From Fervidobacterium nodosum Rt17-B1 (GTDB lineage Bacteria; Thermotogota; Thermotogae; Thermotogales; Fervidobacteriaceae): a stretch of DNA of 64,000 nt. A program made the translations under genes and the position numbers. Shown here piece by piece: positions 1 through 8,144 of the stretch. Location of the stretch: positions 496,001 through 560,000 of the forward strand of contig NC_009718.1 of NCBI RefSeq assembly GCF_000017545.1, read 5' to 3'. The notes beneath the pieces were generated by a model, which was not told the origin of the DNA, did not search any database, and saw only the letters and a program-made list of their open reading frames with translations. How positions within the stretch are numbered: position 1 is the stretch's first letter; each line of letters opens with the position of its first letter.

Positions 1-2
1 CA

Positions 3-698
3 AATTTCTATAATTTTTATAGTAAAAAATTCATCTCAGACGAAAGATTAGAATATATACTAAAAGATGTAAGTTTACTTACATTAGGAAGTCTCGGTAA
101 TCTATCGTTGATAATCGACGTTGGAAAGTACGTAGGAGCTCATGTTAAAAACCAAGGATACGCATATTATATTATGGGTCCTATCGATTCACTCAGTATA
201 GACGATGAAGATTACTTTTACCGTGTAAACAAATCTCCGTTTATAACAGCTGATGTTTATGAAAAATTCGCAACAGGTTTATCTATCGCAGGTGTAATAC
301 CTGTTTTCGACGGTAGAGGTAAGATAGATACGAATCTCGTCTCATCGCTGATAACTCGAAAGCTTACATACCCTGTAATTGTAGAAAGTTCTGGTAAAGC
401 AAATTTACTAAGAAATTTAGGTTATACCGGGGTTTTTATATTAGAAACAAGTGATGGTTACGAATTTTTGAACGGAAGATACACACCGCTTTATTGGAGT
501 ATAAGTTTACCGAATGGTGAATCTATCAGAAGAAATGTACTTCTAAATTCCATAATATACATCAGTCAAGGAGATATTAAAATTAAAAAGCCGTTTTCAA
601 ATAATGGAATTGTTGTATTTTCAGATGAAGAGTTTGTAATTGAAGAAGCTAAAAAAATTTTGGGAAAAAAAGCGGGACCCGGTAGGATCCCGTGGTAA
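3..698 (+). CDS. 5'-truncated protein, possibly a degenerate GH3-like domain
   Basis: The reading frame is already open at the window edge and runs without a stop to the TAA at 696-698, so the true start lies outside the window; the first internal start-like codon (TTG, 108) has no convincing ribosome binding site. I do not recognise the protein with confidence. The order of elements, a segment near GPIDSLS, then ITADVYEKFATGLS and GVIPVFDGRG, resembles the spacing in the N-terminal barrel of family 3 glycoside hydrolases, where a conserved KHFPGHG-type motif follows a GV segment. Those catalytic-barrel residues are replaced here, so if it is GH3-derived it is probably not an active hydrolase. 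It converges on pyrE, 39 bases away. Confidence 0.45.
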   Translation, partial: NFYNFYSKKFISDERLEYILKDVSLLTLGSLGNLSLIIDVGKYVGAHVKNQGYAYYIMGPIDSLSIDDEDYFYRVNKSPFITADVYEKFATGLSIAGVIPVFDGRGKIDTNLVSSLITRKLTYPVIVESSGKANLLRNLGYTGVFILETSDGYEFLNGRYTPLYWSISLPNGESIRRNVLLNSIIYISQGDIKIKKPFSNNGIVVFSDEEFVIEEAKKILGKKAGPGRIPW

Positions 699-737
699 AA
701 TTGAAAGCATTTTTCAATCCAGTTATTGATTTAAAAA

Positions 738-1325
738 TTATTTTTTTATATTTCTGCTCCCAGGCTTTACAGCTGGAATATTCACTTTGCAAAGTGGGCA
801 TTCTTCTGGTTTATAAGTTGGGAAGTCAAATTTTACAAGATACGTGTATTTTTTACCACTATCTTCGAATGGATTTTCCTTCCCCGATCTGTTTATTATA
901 CTTGCAAAGCCAACGACTTCTGCACTGTATTGATTAACAACTTCAACAACCTCAAATGTAGATTTTCCAGTTGTGACAACATCTTCGACAATCAAAACTT
1001 TGTCATCTGTTGTTAAATCAAATCCTCTTCTTAATTTCATTACTCCATCTTCACGCTCAGTAAACATAGACCTTACTCCAAGGAACTTTGCGACTTCGTA
1101 TGCAACTATGACACCACCAAGAGCCGGACCAATTACAACTGTACACTCTATACCTTGCTCTTTTACTTTCTCAGCTATCAATCTCCCAATTTCTTGACCA
1201 TATTCCGGATATTCAAACACCTTTGCACATTGTACATAATTCGTTGAGTGAAGTCCCGAAGAAAGTATAAAATGTCCTTCCAAAAGTGCTTGTGTTTTCT
1301 TTAAAATTTCGATTACTCTTTCCAT
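738..1325 (-). CDS. pyrE: Orotate phosphoribosyltransferase
   Basis: Transfers the phosphoribosyl group of PRPP to orotate to give orotidine 5'-monophosphate, the fifth step of UMP synthesis. The 195-residue protein has the PRPP-binding signature of type I phosphoribosyltransferases (VLIVEDVVTTGKS, about residues 110-122) and the orotate-side GHFxLxSGxH element near the N terminus (residues 17-25). The C-terminal PLCK...PGS segment is the extension often seen in OPRTases of thermophiles. It is the last gene of the minus-strand operon pyrC-pyrK-pyrD-pyrF-pyrE and overlaps the end of pyrF by 13 bases, which suggests translational coupling with the enzyme that uses its product. Confidence 0.95.
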   Translation of the reverse strand: MERVIEILKKTQALLEGHFILSSGLHSTNYVQCAKVFEYPEYGQEIGRLIAEKVKEQGIECTVVIGPALGGVIVAYEVAKFLGVRSMFTEREDGVMKLRRGFDLTTDDKVLIVEDVVTTGKSTFEVVEVVNQYSAEVVGFASIINRSGKENPFEDSGKKYTYLVKFDFPTYKPEECPLCKVNIPAVKPGSRNIKK

Positions 1326-2005
1326 ATTTTCACCTTCTCTTTAATCTCCCTAATTTTTCCTTCAGGGTCATTCGACTTATAGACTTCCCTACCTATGACT
1401 GCAAAATCAGCTATACCAAGTATATCCCACAAACTCACAACATCTTTTTGATCATCTTTCCCCTGCTGCATCCTTATACCAGGTACAAGAATCTTTCCAC
1501 CTATGAATTTTCTCATAACAACAGCCCAAGTACCAGGTAAGACAAATGATGAACCTAATCTCGAAAGTCCGATGATAATCAGTTTAAAATCTTCTAATTT
1601 TCCGGGCAGTGACGTAAGTTTAATAACCGAAAAGATATGTTTATCAGTTGATTCAAGCGCTGCGCGGACAGCCTCTATTCCGGCATTCGCATGTACGGTA
1701 AAGCCAACTATTCCAGGATGGTCCCAAGATTTTATCGATCTAGCGACAGTCGAGGGAATATCTGAAAATTTCAAATCTAATATAACCTTATAACCCATTT
1801 CGTACAATGTATCGATAACTTTTTTACCGTTCACTGCAAGGTTATGTCCAACTTTTACGTAATCAAAACTTCCATATTTTTTTATAAACTCAATAGGTTC
1901 TTCCATATCCAAACTTAGCACAGGTTCGGTCTTAACGTACAGCTTCGTCTCAAAATTTTCAAGCTTTTCCCCCATGGTGCCAGTATCATTTAAAATACTA
2001 AGCAT
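1313..2005 (-). CDS. pyrF: Orotidine 5'-phosphate decarboxylase
   Basis: Decarboxylates OMP to UMP, the last step of de novo pyrimidine synthesis. The family signature DLKFSDIP (residues 77-84, the DxKxxD catalytic array) is intact, preceded by KVGHNL, which corresponds to the conserved substrate-barrel strand. A GGGAGG ribosome binding site lies about eight bases before the ATG at 2005, which supports this start even though it leaves about 25 residues before the usual N-terminal SLD element. It sits 26 bases after pyrD and overlaps pyrE. Confidence 0.94.
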   Translation of the reverse strand: MLSILNDTGTMGEKLENFETKLYVKTEPVLSLDMEEPIEFIKKYGSFDYVKVGHNLAVNGKKVIDTLYEMGYKVILDLKFSDIPSTVARSIKSWDHPGIVGFTVHANAGIEAVRAALESTDKHIFSVIKLTSLPGKLEDFKLIIIGLSRLGSSFVLPGTWAVVMRKFIGGKILVPGIRMQQGKDDQKDVVSLWDILGIADFAVIGREVYKSNDPEGKIREIKEKVKIWKE

Positions 2006-2031
2006 AAGAACATCCTCCCTTTAGTAAATTT

Positions 2032-2862
2032 TTATAAGAGTTCATTCAAAACCTTTTCATTTTTGAACAAAGCGCTTCCAACACTTACAGCATCCGCACC
2101 CAATTTTAAAAATAATTCAACATCTTCGCGTTTATAAACACCGCCTGAAGCGATGATAAAAATATCACTCAATCTCTTTCGTACTTCATAAACTGCTCTT
2201 AAAGCTATAGGAAGAAGATTTGGACCGGAAAGCCCTCCTAAAATCATCTCACCTTCATCGTTAAACATAAGTCCTCTAATTGTGTTTATAACCGTCACTC
2301 CATCCCAACCAGTATCTTTTACAATTGCCGCGTTTTCCTCCACAAAACCTCCTTCGATACCCAATTTAGCTATGAGAAATACATCAGGTACTTCTGTTCT
2401 AATTTCTTTCAATAAATTTTTCCACTCACCTATATCTGACATTATCGAAAGCCCGCCACGTTTTACGTTTGGGCAAGAGAAGTTATATTCAACAGCTATA
2501 AATTTACTAGTATAAGGCTTTATTATCTTTGTAATCGATAAATATTCCTCGAAGAAATCACCACCTAAACTTAAAATCACAGGCACTTTATCAAATAACT
2601 CATCGTATTCTCCATTCTCAAGAGATTTGATAAAAGAATGCACACCGGGATTTTCTAAACCTATTCTATTTATCAAATAACCACCTTTTGCATACATGCG
2701 AGGTGGCCTATTCCCTTCTTTAGGTTTATAAGTTACAGTTTTCGATGTATAAGCTCCTAATTTATTCCATTCGATACCTTCGATTTTTAAGTACTCCCCA
2801 AATCCACCTGGTCCGGAAGCTATTATCAGTGGGCTCCTAAGATTTAATTTCCTTATAGACAT
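2032..2862 (-). CDS. pyrD: Dihydroorotate dehydrogenase B, catalytic subunit
   Basis: FMN enzyme that oxidises dihydroorotate to orotate. The catalytic segment NFSCPNVKRGG places the active-site base at Cys130, as in class 1 enzymes; class 2 enzymes use Ser. The phosphate-binding end of the barrel reads IIASGGVY, followed by the GADAVSVGSALF element. The 276-residue length is slightly short for the family (about 300). It overlaps pyrK by 10 bases. PyrK is the electron-transfer partner, which makes this the NAD-linked PyrD-PyrK (class 1B) form. Confidence 0.94.
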   Translation of the reverse strand: MSIRKLNLRSPLIIASGPGGFGEYLKIEGIEWNKLGAYTSKTVTYKPKEGNRPPRMYAKGGYLINRIGLENPGVHSFIKSLENGEYDELFDKVPVILSLGGDFFEEYLSITKIIKPYTSKFIAVEYNFSCPNVKRGGLSIMSDIGEWKNLLKEIRTEVPDVFLIAKLGIEGGFVEENAAIVKDTGWDGVTVINTIRGLMFNDEGEMILGGLSGPNLLPIALRAVYEVRKRLSDIFIIASGGVYKREDVELFLKLGADAVSVGSALFKNEKVLNELL

Positions 2863-3593
2863 ACTTCATCACCCCGAAACACAGGTCCATCTGTGCAAAC
2901 ATGTTTTATTCCATATTTACTTTCCACCGCACAACTCTTGCAAGCACCAATTCCGCATCCCATATATTCATTAAGAGAAATGTAAACTATTTTCTTATAC
3001 AAATTTTTAACCGCTATCTTTTCCATATTTTTTGAACCTGAAACAAAAATCCAATCAAAATCAGAATCGTTTAGTCTTTCTGTCAAACCCAAAAATTCAC
3101 TATCTCCAACTATAAATTCCATATTTTTATCTCTAAACTTTTCAACGAATTTTTCAGAAAAAGGCGTTTTTGAAGTCACGTAAAGTGGCACATTAAATTT
3201 TTGAGAAATAAAATATCCTTCAGCAAAACACGAAGGAGCGACAACAACCACTCCATTGCTTTCTCTTGCTCTTTCTGGTTCTCCTGGCATAAATGGATTA
3301 CCTAACGGCGCAAGGATATCTATCAATTCATTTGTTTCAACAATATACCTTGTTCCATCACCAACTATTTTTACAGAAATTGCCAAGTTACCTTCAAATT
3401 TTCCCAAAGTAAATGGTTTTCTTGTAAGTCCGTATGAATCAACATCAATCATACAAAATTGACCACAATCAAAATCGAAACTTCCACCTTCAAAAACTAT
3501 CAAATAGGTATCAGCTGTGATTTGAAAAACTTCCTTCTTCGATAGTTTATAACTTTTAATCTTTTCACTTGATTTATTCGATAAATTCCCCAT
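2853..3593 (-). CDS. pyrK: Dihydroorotate dehydrogenase B, electron-transfer subunit
   Basis: FAD and [2Fe-2S] subunit that passes electrons from PyrD to NAD+. The N-terminal half carries the flavin-binding RKPFTL motif. The C terminus has the cysteine array C213-x4-C218-x2-C221-x11-C233 that holds the iron-sulfur cluster in PyrK. The ATG at 3593 lies inside the 3' end of pyrC (20-base overlap), and its own 3' end overlaps pyrD, so the three genes are tightly coupled. Confidence 0.93.
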   Translation of the reverse strand: MGNLSNKSSEKIKSYKLSKKEVFQITADTYLIVFEGGSFDFDCGQFCMIDVDSYGLTRKPFTLGKFEGNLAISVKIVGDGTRYIVETNELIDILAPLGNPFMPGEPERARESNGVVVVAPSCFAEGYFISQKFNVPLYVTSKTPFSEKFVEKFRDKNMEFIVGDSEFLGLTERLNDSDFDWIFVSGSKNMEKIAVKNLYKKIVYISLNEYMGCGIGACKSCAVESKYGIKHVCTDGPVFRGDEVCL

Positions 3594-4746
3594 CCCAATA
3601 CACCCACCTTCCGTTTCTTCTTACTCCAAGTACTTTTCCTTTAACTTTGTATCCATTAAACGCACAATTTTTACCTTTGCTATAAAAGTTATTTCCATCA
3701 ACGATATATTCAGCTTTTGTATCTATAAGAACTGCATCGCTTGGAAAATTCATATTAAAGTCAGCATAACTTTTGCCTAAAATCTTCAAAGGTTTCACAG
3801 TCAAATTTTTCAAAACCAACTCTATATCTTCAAAAATCGTTAAATAAACTGAAAAGGCAACTTCTATATGCGAACTCCCATAAGGTGCGTCTTCGTATCT
3901 TACCGGCTTTTCTGGATGAGGAGCATGATCTGTCGCAAAAGTATCGATAATTCCACTTCTAACAGCCTTAATAAGTTCATCTCTATATTTGGATATTGGT
4001 GGATTTATCTTTTGATTTGGACTGGAAATCATATCAGGTGTGAAGAATACGTGGTGAGGTGTAACTTCGCAAGTTATTTGAGCATATTTTTTAAGGTAAG
4101 TGATTACTTCTATCGATTGAAGAGTTGAAACATGCTGGATATGAAACTTGTTAAAACCAAATTCTATACCTGTCATTACTGTTCTAAATATAGCTATCGA
4201 TTCGTTGGAGTAAGTTCGAATACTATTAGGAAGGTTTGTGCCAATATAAAAATCTCCTGAAAGCTCATGTAATTGAGAGTGGTCAAAGAGTAAATATGGC
4301 TTTTTATTCTTAAATCCATCTACCAAATCTTCCGAATAATAGTATATGCCATCTGTTGAATATCCAGTGATCTTTTCACCGAATTGACTATTTGCGTCAT
4401 ATAAATCCTCGACTTTTCCAAATAAACTAACTGTGTAATTATAAAGAACAATTTTATCTTCTGATAATTTAATATGTTCATTCAAAACATCCAAAGAATC
4501 TATAACAGGTTTTGTATTTGGTTGCAAATTTACAATAAGAAATCCTCCTACAACAGCTGCTTTTGTTAAAGAATCATAATCTTCCCCATCAATAAGTCTA
4601 ACATGTGTATGCAGATCAACAAACGGTGGTGAAAGCAAAAGTCCATTGGTAGTTGCCGGATTCTCGGGAAAATCAAGTTCGATATCTTTTAGTTCAAAAT
4701 CTTCTATCTTACCTTTGTAAATGTTGTAAACTTTTAAGCTTTCCAC
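3574..4746 (-). CDS. pyrC: Dihydroorotase
   Basis: Cyclises carbamoyl-aspartate to dihydroorotate. The metal-dependent amidohydrolase motif DLHTHVR (residues 44-50) supplies the first two zinc-binding histidines, and the late TDHAPH motif carries the catalytic aspartate typical of dihydroorotases. At 390 residues it is somewhat shorter than common type I enzymes (about 420-430). The start is GTG at 4746 behind GGGGTGAG. It is the first structural gene of the pyr operon, and its transcription is preceded by a leader that ends in a strong terminator hairpin 28 bases before the start. Confidence 0.92.
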   Translation of the reverse strand: MESLKVYNIYKGKIEDFELKDIELDFPENPATTNGLLLSPPFVDLHTHVRLIDGEDYDSLTKAAVVGGFLIVNLQPNTKPVIDSLDVLNEHIKLSEDKIVLYNYTVSLFGKVEDLYDANSQFGEKITGYSTDGIYYYSEDLVDGFKNKKPYLLFDHSQLHELSGDFYIGTNLPNSIRTYSNESIAIFRTVMTGIEFGFNKFHIQHVSTLQSIEVITYLKKYAQITCEVTPHHVFFTPDMISSPNQKINPPISKYRDELIKAVRSGIIDTFATDHAPHPEKPVRYEDAPYGSSHIEVAFSVYLTIFEDIELVLKNLTVKPLKILGKSYADFNMNFPSDAVLIDTKAEYIVDGNNFYSKGKNCAFNGYKVKGKVLGVRRNGRWVYWDGEFIE

Positions 4747-4773
4747 TCTCTCACCCCTATTCTAATTAAAATA

Positions 4774-4807
4774 AAAGCAGGACCTTCATAAAAGAAGGTC
4801 CTGCTTT
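4774..4807 (-). terminator. Attenuator terminator in the pyr leader
   Basis: A perfect 14-bp stem (4774-4787 with 4794-4807) closes a 6-base loop and, read on the minus strand, is followed by a U-rich run. It lies downstream of a good minus-strand promoter and just upstream of pyrC, so it would stop pyr transcription unless it is disrupted. That is the arrangement of pyrimidine-responsive attenuation. Confidence 0.85.
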
Positions 4808-4962
4808 AAAATATATAAAACTATTATTGGCTAACGACAAAGTGGAAAAACAATTCAAGGAAAGTAAGAAATCTTCCCTAAAAACATTCTTTCGCTGATT
4901 AGTTAAAATCCTATTATTTTGTATATTCTTCGCCTCGTTCAAGCGTACACTCAATCGGTCTT

Positions 4963-4976
4963 GGCCTCGCTGGACC
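4963..4976 (-). promoter_or_regulatory. PyrR-type RNA binding element
   Basis: On the minus strand the leader reads GGTCCAGCGAGGCC, followed by AAGACC. This fits the conserved PyrR binding-loop pattern (roughly ARUCCNGNGAGGYU) closely, and flanking GGTC/GACC can close a hairpin. PyrR bound to UMP stabilises this anti-antiterminator and lets the downstream terminator form. No pyrR gene is in the window, so the regulator is inferred from the site alone. Confidence 0.75.
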
Positions 4977-5029
4977 AAATTAACCATATCATACCCACCC
5001 TTTTTTTATTTAAGAAACTCTCGTGTGGT

Positions 5030-5058
5030 ATTGTATCAAATACTTTTTAAAATGTCAA
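5030..5058 (-). promoter_or_regulatory. pyr operon promoter
   Basis: On the minus strand a perfect -35 TTGACA (5053-5058) and a -10 TACAAT (5030-5035) are separated by 17 bases. Transcription would start near 5023 and give a leader of about 275 nt holding the PyrR element and the attenuator before pyrC. Confidence 0.85.
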
Positions 5059-5146
5059 CAACAACTTATAGACAAAACTAAAAGTTGTAAAAATCTTTTA
5101 TTTAAAATAATTTTTGAACATTTTTAAAAGACAACAAACTAAAAAT

Positions 5147-5176
5147 TTGACACACGTTCATGAAAAATGTTATACT
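5147..5176 (+). promoter_or_regulatory. Promoter of a small transcript
   Basis: TTGACA (5147-5152) and TATACT (5171-5176) with an 18-base spacer. It points away from the pyr promoter, and the only thing downstream before the convergent cysK gene is about 100 bases ending in a hairpin terminator. Confidence 0.75.
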
Positions 5177-5181
5177 ATAGG

Positions 5182-5280
5182 CACAATGGGGGTACTGGGG
5201 ATAGGTGGGAGCTGTAAATTTAAAAGTTTAAGTCTGTTTATTTTTGTGTGCACGTCATTGACGTGCACACATTTATTTTA
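5182..5280 (+). ncRNA. Candidate small RNA, or leaderless tiny gene
   Basis: A strong promoter and an intrinsic terminator delimit a transcript of about 95 nt. Its 5' part is G-rich, with runs of five, four, two and three G within 22 bases (about 5188-5209). An ATG at 5186 is only about ten bases after the -10 box with no ribosome binding site; its frame (starting MGVLGIGGSCK) runs through the terminator stem to 5296. That makes a leaderless 36-residue peptide possible but less likely than an untranslated RNA. No known RNA family was recognised. Confidence 0.5.
5245..5280 (+). terminator. Intrinsic terminator of the small transcript
   Basis: An 11-bp GC-containing stem (5245-5255 with 5261-5271) and a 5-base loop are followed on the plus strand by a T-rich run. 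In the other direction the stem is followed by A-rich sequence, so it serves the plus-strand transcript and not cysK. Confidence 0.8.
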
Positions 5281-5289
5281 TCTATTGAA

Positions 5290-6180
5290 TTACTGAATTA
5301 AAGAAAGGTACTTGGTCCCATCATCTGGAAAAATGGTTACAACTCTTTCAAATTTATACTTTTCTTTGATATAAATTGCTCCCAAAAGATTGGCAGCTGA
5401 AGATACCCCCACAAATAATCCCTCTTTCCAAAGTATTTTCATCATATTTAAAGCTTCTTCATCGACAATTAGTTTAATTTCATCTATCAACTGCCTATCT
5501 AATATCTTTGGTACAAACCCAGGAGCTATACCTTGAATTCTATGTTTTCCAGAAATACCATTAGTTAGTACCGGAGACTGCAATGGCTCTAAAGCACAGA
5601 CTTTTACATTCTCTTTAAGTAATCTTTTTAAAACTCTTCCTACACCGGTTATAGTACCACCTGTCCCAACTCCTGCAACAAATGCATCAACTAAAAAGTT
5701 CATCTCTTCCAAAATTTCCGGTCCTGTTGTTATTTCATGTGCAAGAGAATTAGCTGGATTTTCAAATTGATTAGGCATAAACGCACTTCTTTCTGAAACG
5801 ATTTCCAGTGCCTTTTCGACTGCTTTAGTCATATTTTCAACAAGAATTAAATCAGCGCCCAAAGCTTTTAACATATTCATTCTTTCAACTGAAACACTCT
5901 CTGGCATTGTAAGAATAACTTTGAGTCCTAACCGTGCTCCTAGCCAAGCAAGTGCAATACCTGTATTCCCACTAGTTGGTTCCACAAATACAGTATTTTC
6001 ATTTATCTTTCCGGATTTAATAGCATCACGAATCATAAAATAAACAGGCCTATCCTTAACACTCCCAATAGGGTTGTTTCTTTCAAACTTTGCATATATT
6101 CCATACTTATCGATGTATATCAAGGGTGTTTTGCCAATTCTTATACTTGAAATCTTACTTAAATAACTCAACAAAATCAC
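5290..6180 (-). CDS. cysK: Cysteine synthase (O-acetylserine sulfhydrylase)
   Basis: PLP enzyme that makes cysteine from O-acetylserine and sulfide. The PLP lysine is Lys42 in GSVKDR. The substrate-binding loop PTSGNTG is at residues 68-74, and the phosphate-binding loop GVGTGGTITG is in the middle of the protein. The 296-residue length is typical. It follows cysE, which makes its substrate, by 25 bases on the same strand, so the two form a cysE-cysK operon. A cystathionine beta-synthase-like role cannot be excluded, but the context favours cysteine synthesis. Confidence 0.93.
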   Translation of the reverse strand: MILLSYLSKISSIRIGKTPLIYIDKYGIYAKFERNNPIGSVKDRPVYFMIRDAIKSGKINENTVFVEPTSGNTGIALAWLGARLGLKVILTMPESVSVERMNMLKALGADLILVENMTKAVEKALEIVSERSAFMPNQFENPANSLAHEITTGPEILEEMNFLVDAFVAGVGTGGTITGVGRVLKRLLKENVKVCALEPLQSPVLTNGISGKHRIQGIAPGFVPKILDRQLIDEIKLIVDEEALNMMKILWKEGLFVGVSSAANLLGAIYIKEKYKFERVVTIFPDDGTKYLSLIQ

Positions 6181-6205
6181 TTCCCATCAAAATTTTCAAA
6201 AAATT

Positions 6206-6892
6206 TTAAAACGTATATGTCAATTCAAACTTATCTATCTCTTTCCGACAAACTGAATCATCTTCTAAATTGGATTTTGCTTTACTCGAATTGACAATTT
6301 TAGCTGGAATTCCAACAACTGTAGAATTATCTGGTACATTGTGCAGTACAACTGAATTTGCTCCAACTTTTGTATTATTACCAACGTATATAGGTCCTAA
6401 AACCTTACATCCAGCACCTAATATAACATTTTCTCCAATAGTTGGATGTCTTTTACCAGACATTATATACTTCGCACCTAAAGTTACACCATGGTATATA
6501 ACAGTCCATCTTCCCACTTCGGCAGTTGAACCAATTACAATTCCTGTTCCGTGGTCAATTACAACTCCGGGAGCAATCTTTGCGGCAGGATGGATGTCCA
6601 CTGAATAAATAACACGATTTAAATGATAAAAAAGATAACCTAAAAATTTAAACCCTGAGTCATAAAATGCTTTGGAAATTCTGTAAAGCCTTAAAGATTT
6701 GTACCCTGCGTGAAACCAGTATTGATACCAAACTTCAAAAGAAGGATCAAATTTTTTCAAAGCTTCTCTGTCTTCTCTAAGTGTATTTCTAAGACTTGAA
6801 AATTCTTTGAAAAGATTTATAATTTTTTTGCCAAAAATCACTTTGGTATTTAAAACGCCTACTTGAAACATGCGCACCCCATGTGAAATCAC
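6206..6892 (-). CDS. cysE: Serine O-acetyltransferase
   Basis: Acetylates serine with acetyl-CoA to O-acetylserine. The C-terminal half is a left-handed beta-helix of hexapeptide repeats, including HGTGIVIGSTAEVG and GANSVVL, with the catalytic histidine region DHGTG and the ...IYHGVTLGA strand found in CysE. The start is uncertain: GTG 6892, GTG 6877 and ATG 6871 are in frame, and AAAGGAG lies immediately before the first, so 6877 or 6871 fits the spacing better. It is the first gene of the cysE-cysK operon. Confidence 0.92.
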   Translation of the reverse strand: MISHGVRMFQVGVLNTKVIFGKKIINLFKEFSSLRNTLREDREALKKFDPSFEVWYQYWFHAGYKSLRLYRISKAFYDSGFKFLGYLFYHLNRVIYSVDIHPAAKIAPGVVIDHGTGIVIGSTAEVGRWTVIYHGVTLGAKYIMSGKRHPTIGENVILGAGCKVLGPIYVGNNTKVGANSVVLHNVPDNSTVVGIPAKIVNSSKAKSNLEDDSVCRKEIDKFELTYTF

Positions 6893-6928
6893 TCCTTTAT
6901 ATATTTATTTTGTACTTAGTTTTACCTA

Positions 6929-6956
6929 ATTTTATCACTTCTTCAAAATTTGTCAA
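6929..6956 (-). promoter_or_regulatory. cysE-cysK promoter
   Basis: On the minus strand TTGACA (6951-6956) and TAAAAT (6929-6934) are separated by 16 bases, with a TGA just before the -10 (extended -10 form). The leader before cysE is only 30-50 nt. It is divergent from the perR promoter. Confidence 0.75.
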
Positions 6957-6972
6957 GAAATTTTTTAATCAC

Positions 6973-7002
6973 TTGCACAAACTCTAAAAGTTGTGATATA
7001 AT
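6973..7002 (+). promoter_or_regulatory. perR promoter
   Basis: TTGCAC (6973-6978) and a perfect TATAAT (6997-7002) with an 18-base spacer and TGA before the -10. It lies about 80 bases upstream of the perR GTG. A palindromic PerR operator is not obvious by eye. Confidence 0.7.
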
Positions 7003-7081
7003 AAAATTAGATTTTGTCTATAATAAAGTTTAAATACTTAAATCAAAATAAACCAGAGCAAACTAAAAGGAGGTAAAATAA

Positions 7082-7495
7082 GTGAACGTTACCGAACTGT
7101 TAAAGGAAAAGGGAGTTAAGCCAACTGTACACAGAGTTGAGATTCTTGATTATCTTATGAGCACTTATTCACATCCAACAGCTGATGAAATATACTATCA
7201 TTTCAAGAAAGGACAAAAACTTGCTGTTATATCTAGGGCAACTGTATATAACACTTTAAAAGCACTTGCAGATGCCGGTTTGATTTCTATTATAATCACA
7301 CCAGATGCAATAAGATACGACTTTGTAAGAAAAAAACATCATCACTTTTACTGCACCAACTGTAAAACAATTTACGACGTTGAGTTAGAAGTCGAATTGC
7401 CAGAAATTAAATCAATAGACAATCATGAAGTTCATCATGTCCAATTAACGTTAGTTGGAATATGTGAAAAATGTAAAACAAATCAAGAAATTTAA
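7082..7495 (+). CDS. perR: Fur-family regulator, PerR type
   Basis: Metal-dependent winged-helix repressor of 137 residues starting at GTG 7082, six bases behind AAAGGAGG. The N-terminal DNA-binding half contains the recognition segment ISRATVYNTLKAL. The metal residues match the peroxide sensor PerR: His31, Asp80, His86/His88 and Asp99 align with B. subtilis PerR His37, Asp85, His91/His93 and Asp104. Two CxxC pairs (91/94 and 128/131) form the structural zinc site. It stands directly ahead of rubrerythrin and superoxide reductase genes, which supports peroxide rather than iron sensing. Confidence 0.85.
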   Translation: MNVTELLKEKGVKPTVHRVEILDYLMSTYSHPTADEIYYHFKKGQKLAVISRATVYNTLKALADAGLISIIITPDAIRYDFVRKKHHHFYCTNCKTIYDVELEVELPEIKSIDNHEVHHVQLTLVGICEKCKTNQEI

Positions 7496-7596
7496 ACCCA
7501 ATAATAATCCTAAACGAGCGCTTTTTAAAACTTTGTAAAAGGGTTAAAAAGTATTTAAAAACTGTAAAATCATCACTGGAAAGGAGAGGTGTAGTT

Positions 7597-8100
7597 ATGA
7601 GGGAGATGACAAAGAAGTTTTTAGAAGATGCATTTGCGGGTGAATCGATGGCTCACATGAAGTATCTTATATTCGCCGACGAAGCTGAGAAAAAAGGACT
7701 CAAAAAATTAGCGAATGCTTTTAGAGCAATAGCTTACGCTGAATTTGTACACGCAAGAAACCACTTCAGAGCTCTTAAGAAACTCGGTGATACGCCTGAT
7801 AACATTAAATCGTGCATAGCTGGTGAAACATTTGAAATTGAAGAGATGTACCCAGTTTATAAAGAAACAGCTAAGCTTCAAGAAGAAAAAGAAGCGCAGA
7901 TAAGCACACATTATGCACTTGAAGCTGAAAAGATCCACGCAGAGATGTACAAAAAAGCATTGAACCTTGTAAATGAAGGGCAAGATTACGATGCTGAAAA
8001 GATTTACATTTGTCCAGTTTGTGGTTATACGGCAGAAGATGTCGCACCAGAAAAATGTCCAGTTTGCGGTGCTCCAAAATCTGCTTTCGTTGAATTTTAA
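7597..8100 (+). CDS. Rubrerythrin
   Basis: Non-haem di-iron peroxidase that reduces hydrogen peroxide in anaerobes. The N-terminal ferritin-like four-helix domain supplies Glu and ExxH ligands (for example EAEKIH), and the C-terminal rubredoxin domain has two CPxCG pairs separated by 13 residues for the Fe(Cys)4 centre. The 167-residue size is typical of short rubrerythrins. It starts at ATG 7597 behind AAGGAGAGG and lies between perR and the superoxide reductase gene, forming an oxygen-defence cluster. Confidence 0.95.
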   Translation: MREMTKKFLEDAFAGESMAHMKYLIFADEAEKKGLKKLANAFRAIAYAEFVHARNHFRALKKLGDTPDNIKSCIAGETFEIEEMYPVYKETAKLQEEKEAQISTHYALEAEKIHAEMYKKALNLVNEGQDYDAEKIYICPVCGYTAEDVAPEKCPVCGAPKSAFVEF

Positions 8101-8144
8101 CTCTCAAATTTTTTACAACATTTTAGAAGAGGAGGGAATTGGAA

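Noticed and set aside
692-937. Plus-strand frame over pyrE
   Set aside because: Antisense to a well-supported gene, with no ribosome binding site and no domain.
4766-4987. A 73-codon minus-strand frame in the pyr leader
   Set aside because: It spans the PyrR-like element and the attenuator hairpin, has no family likeness, and is explained by the leader RNA.
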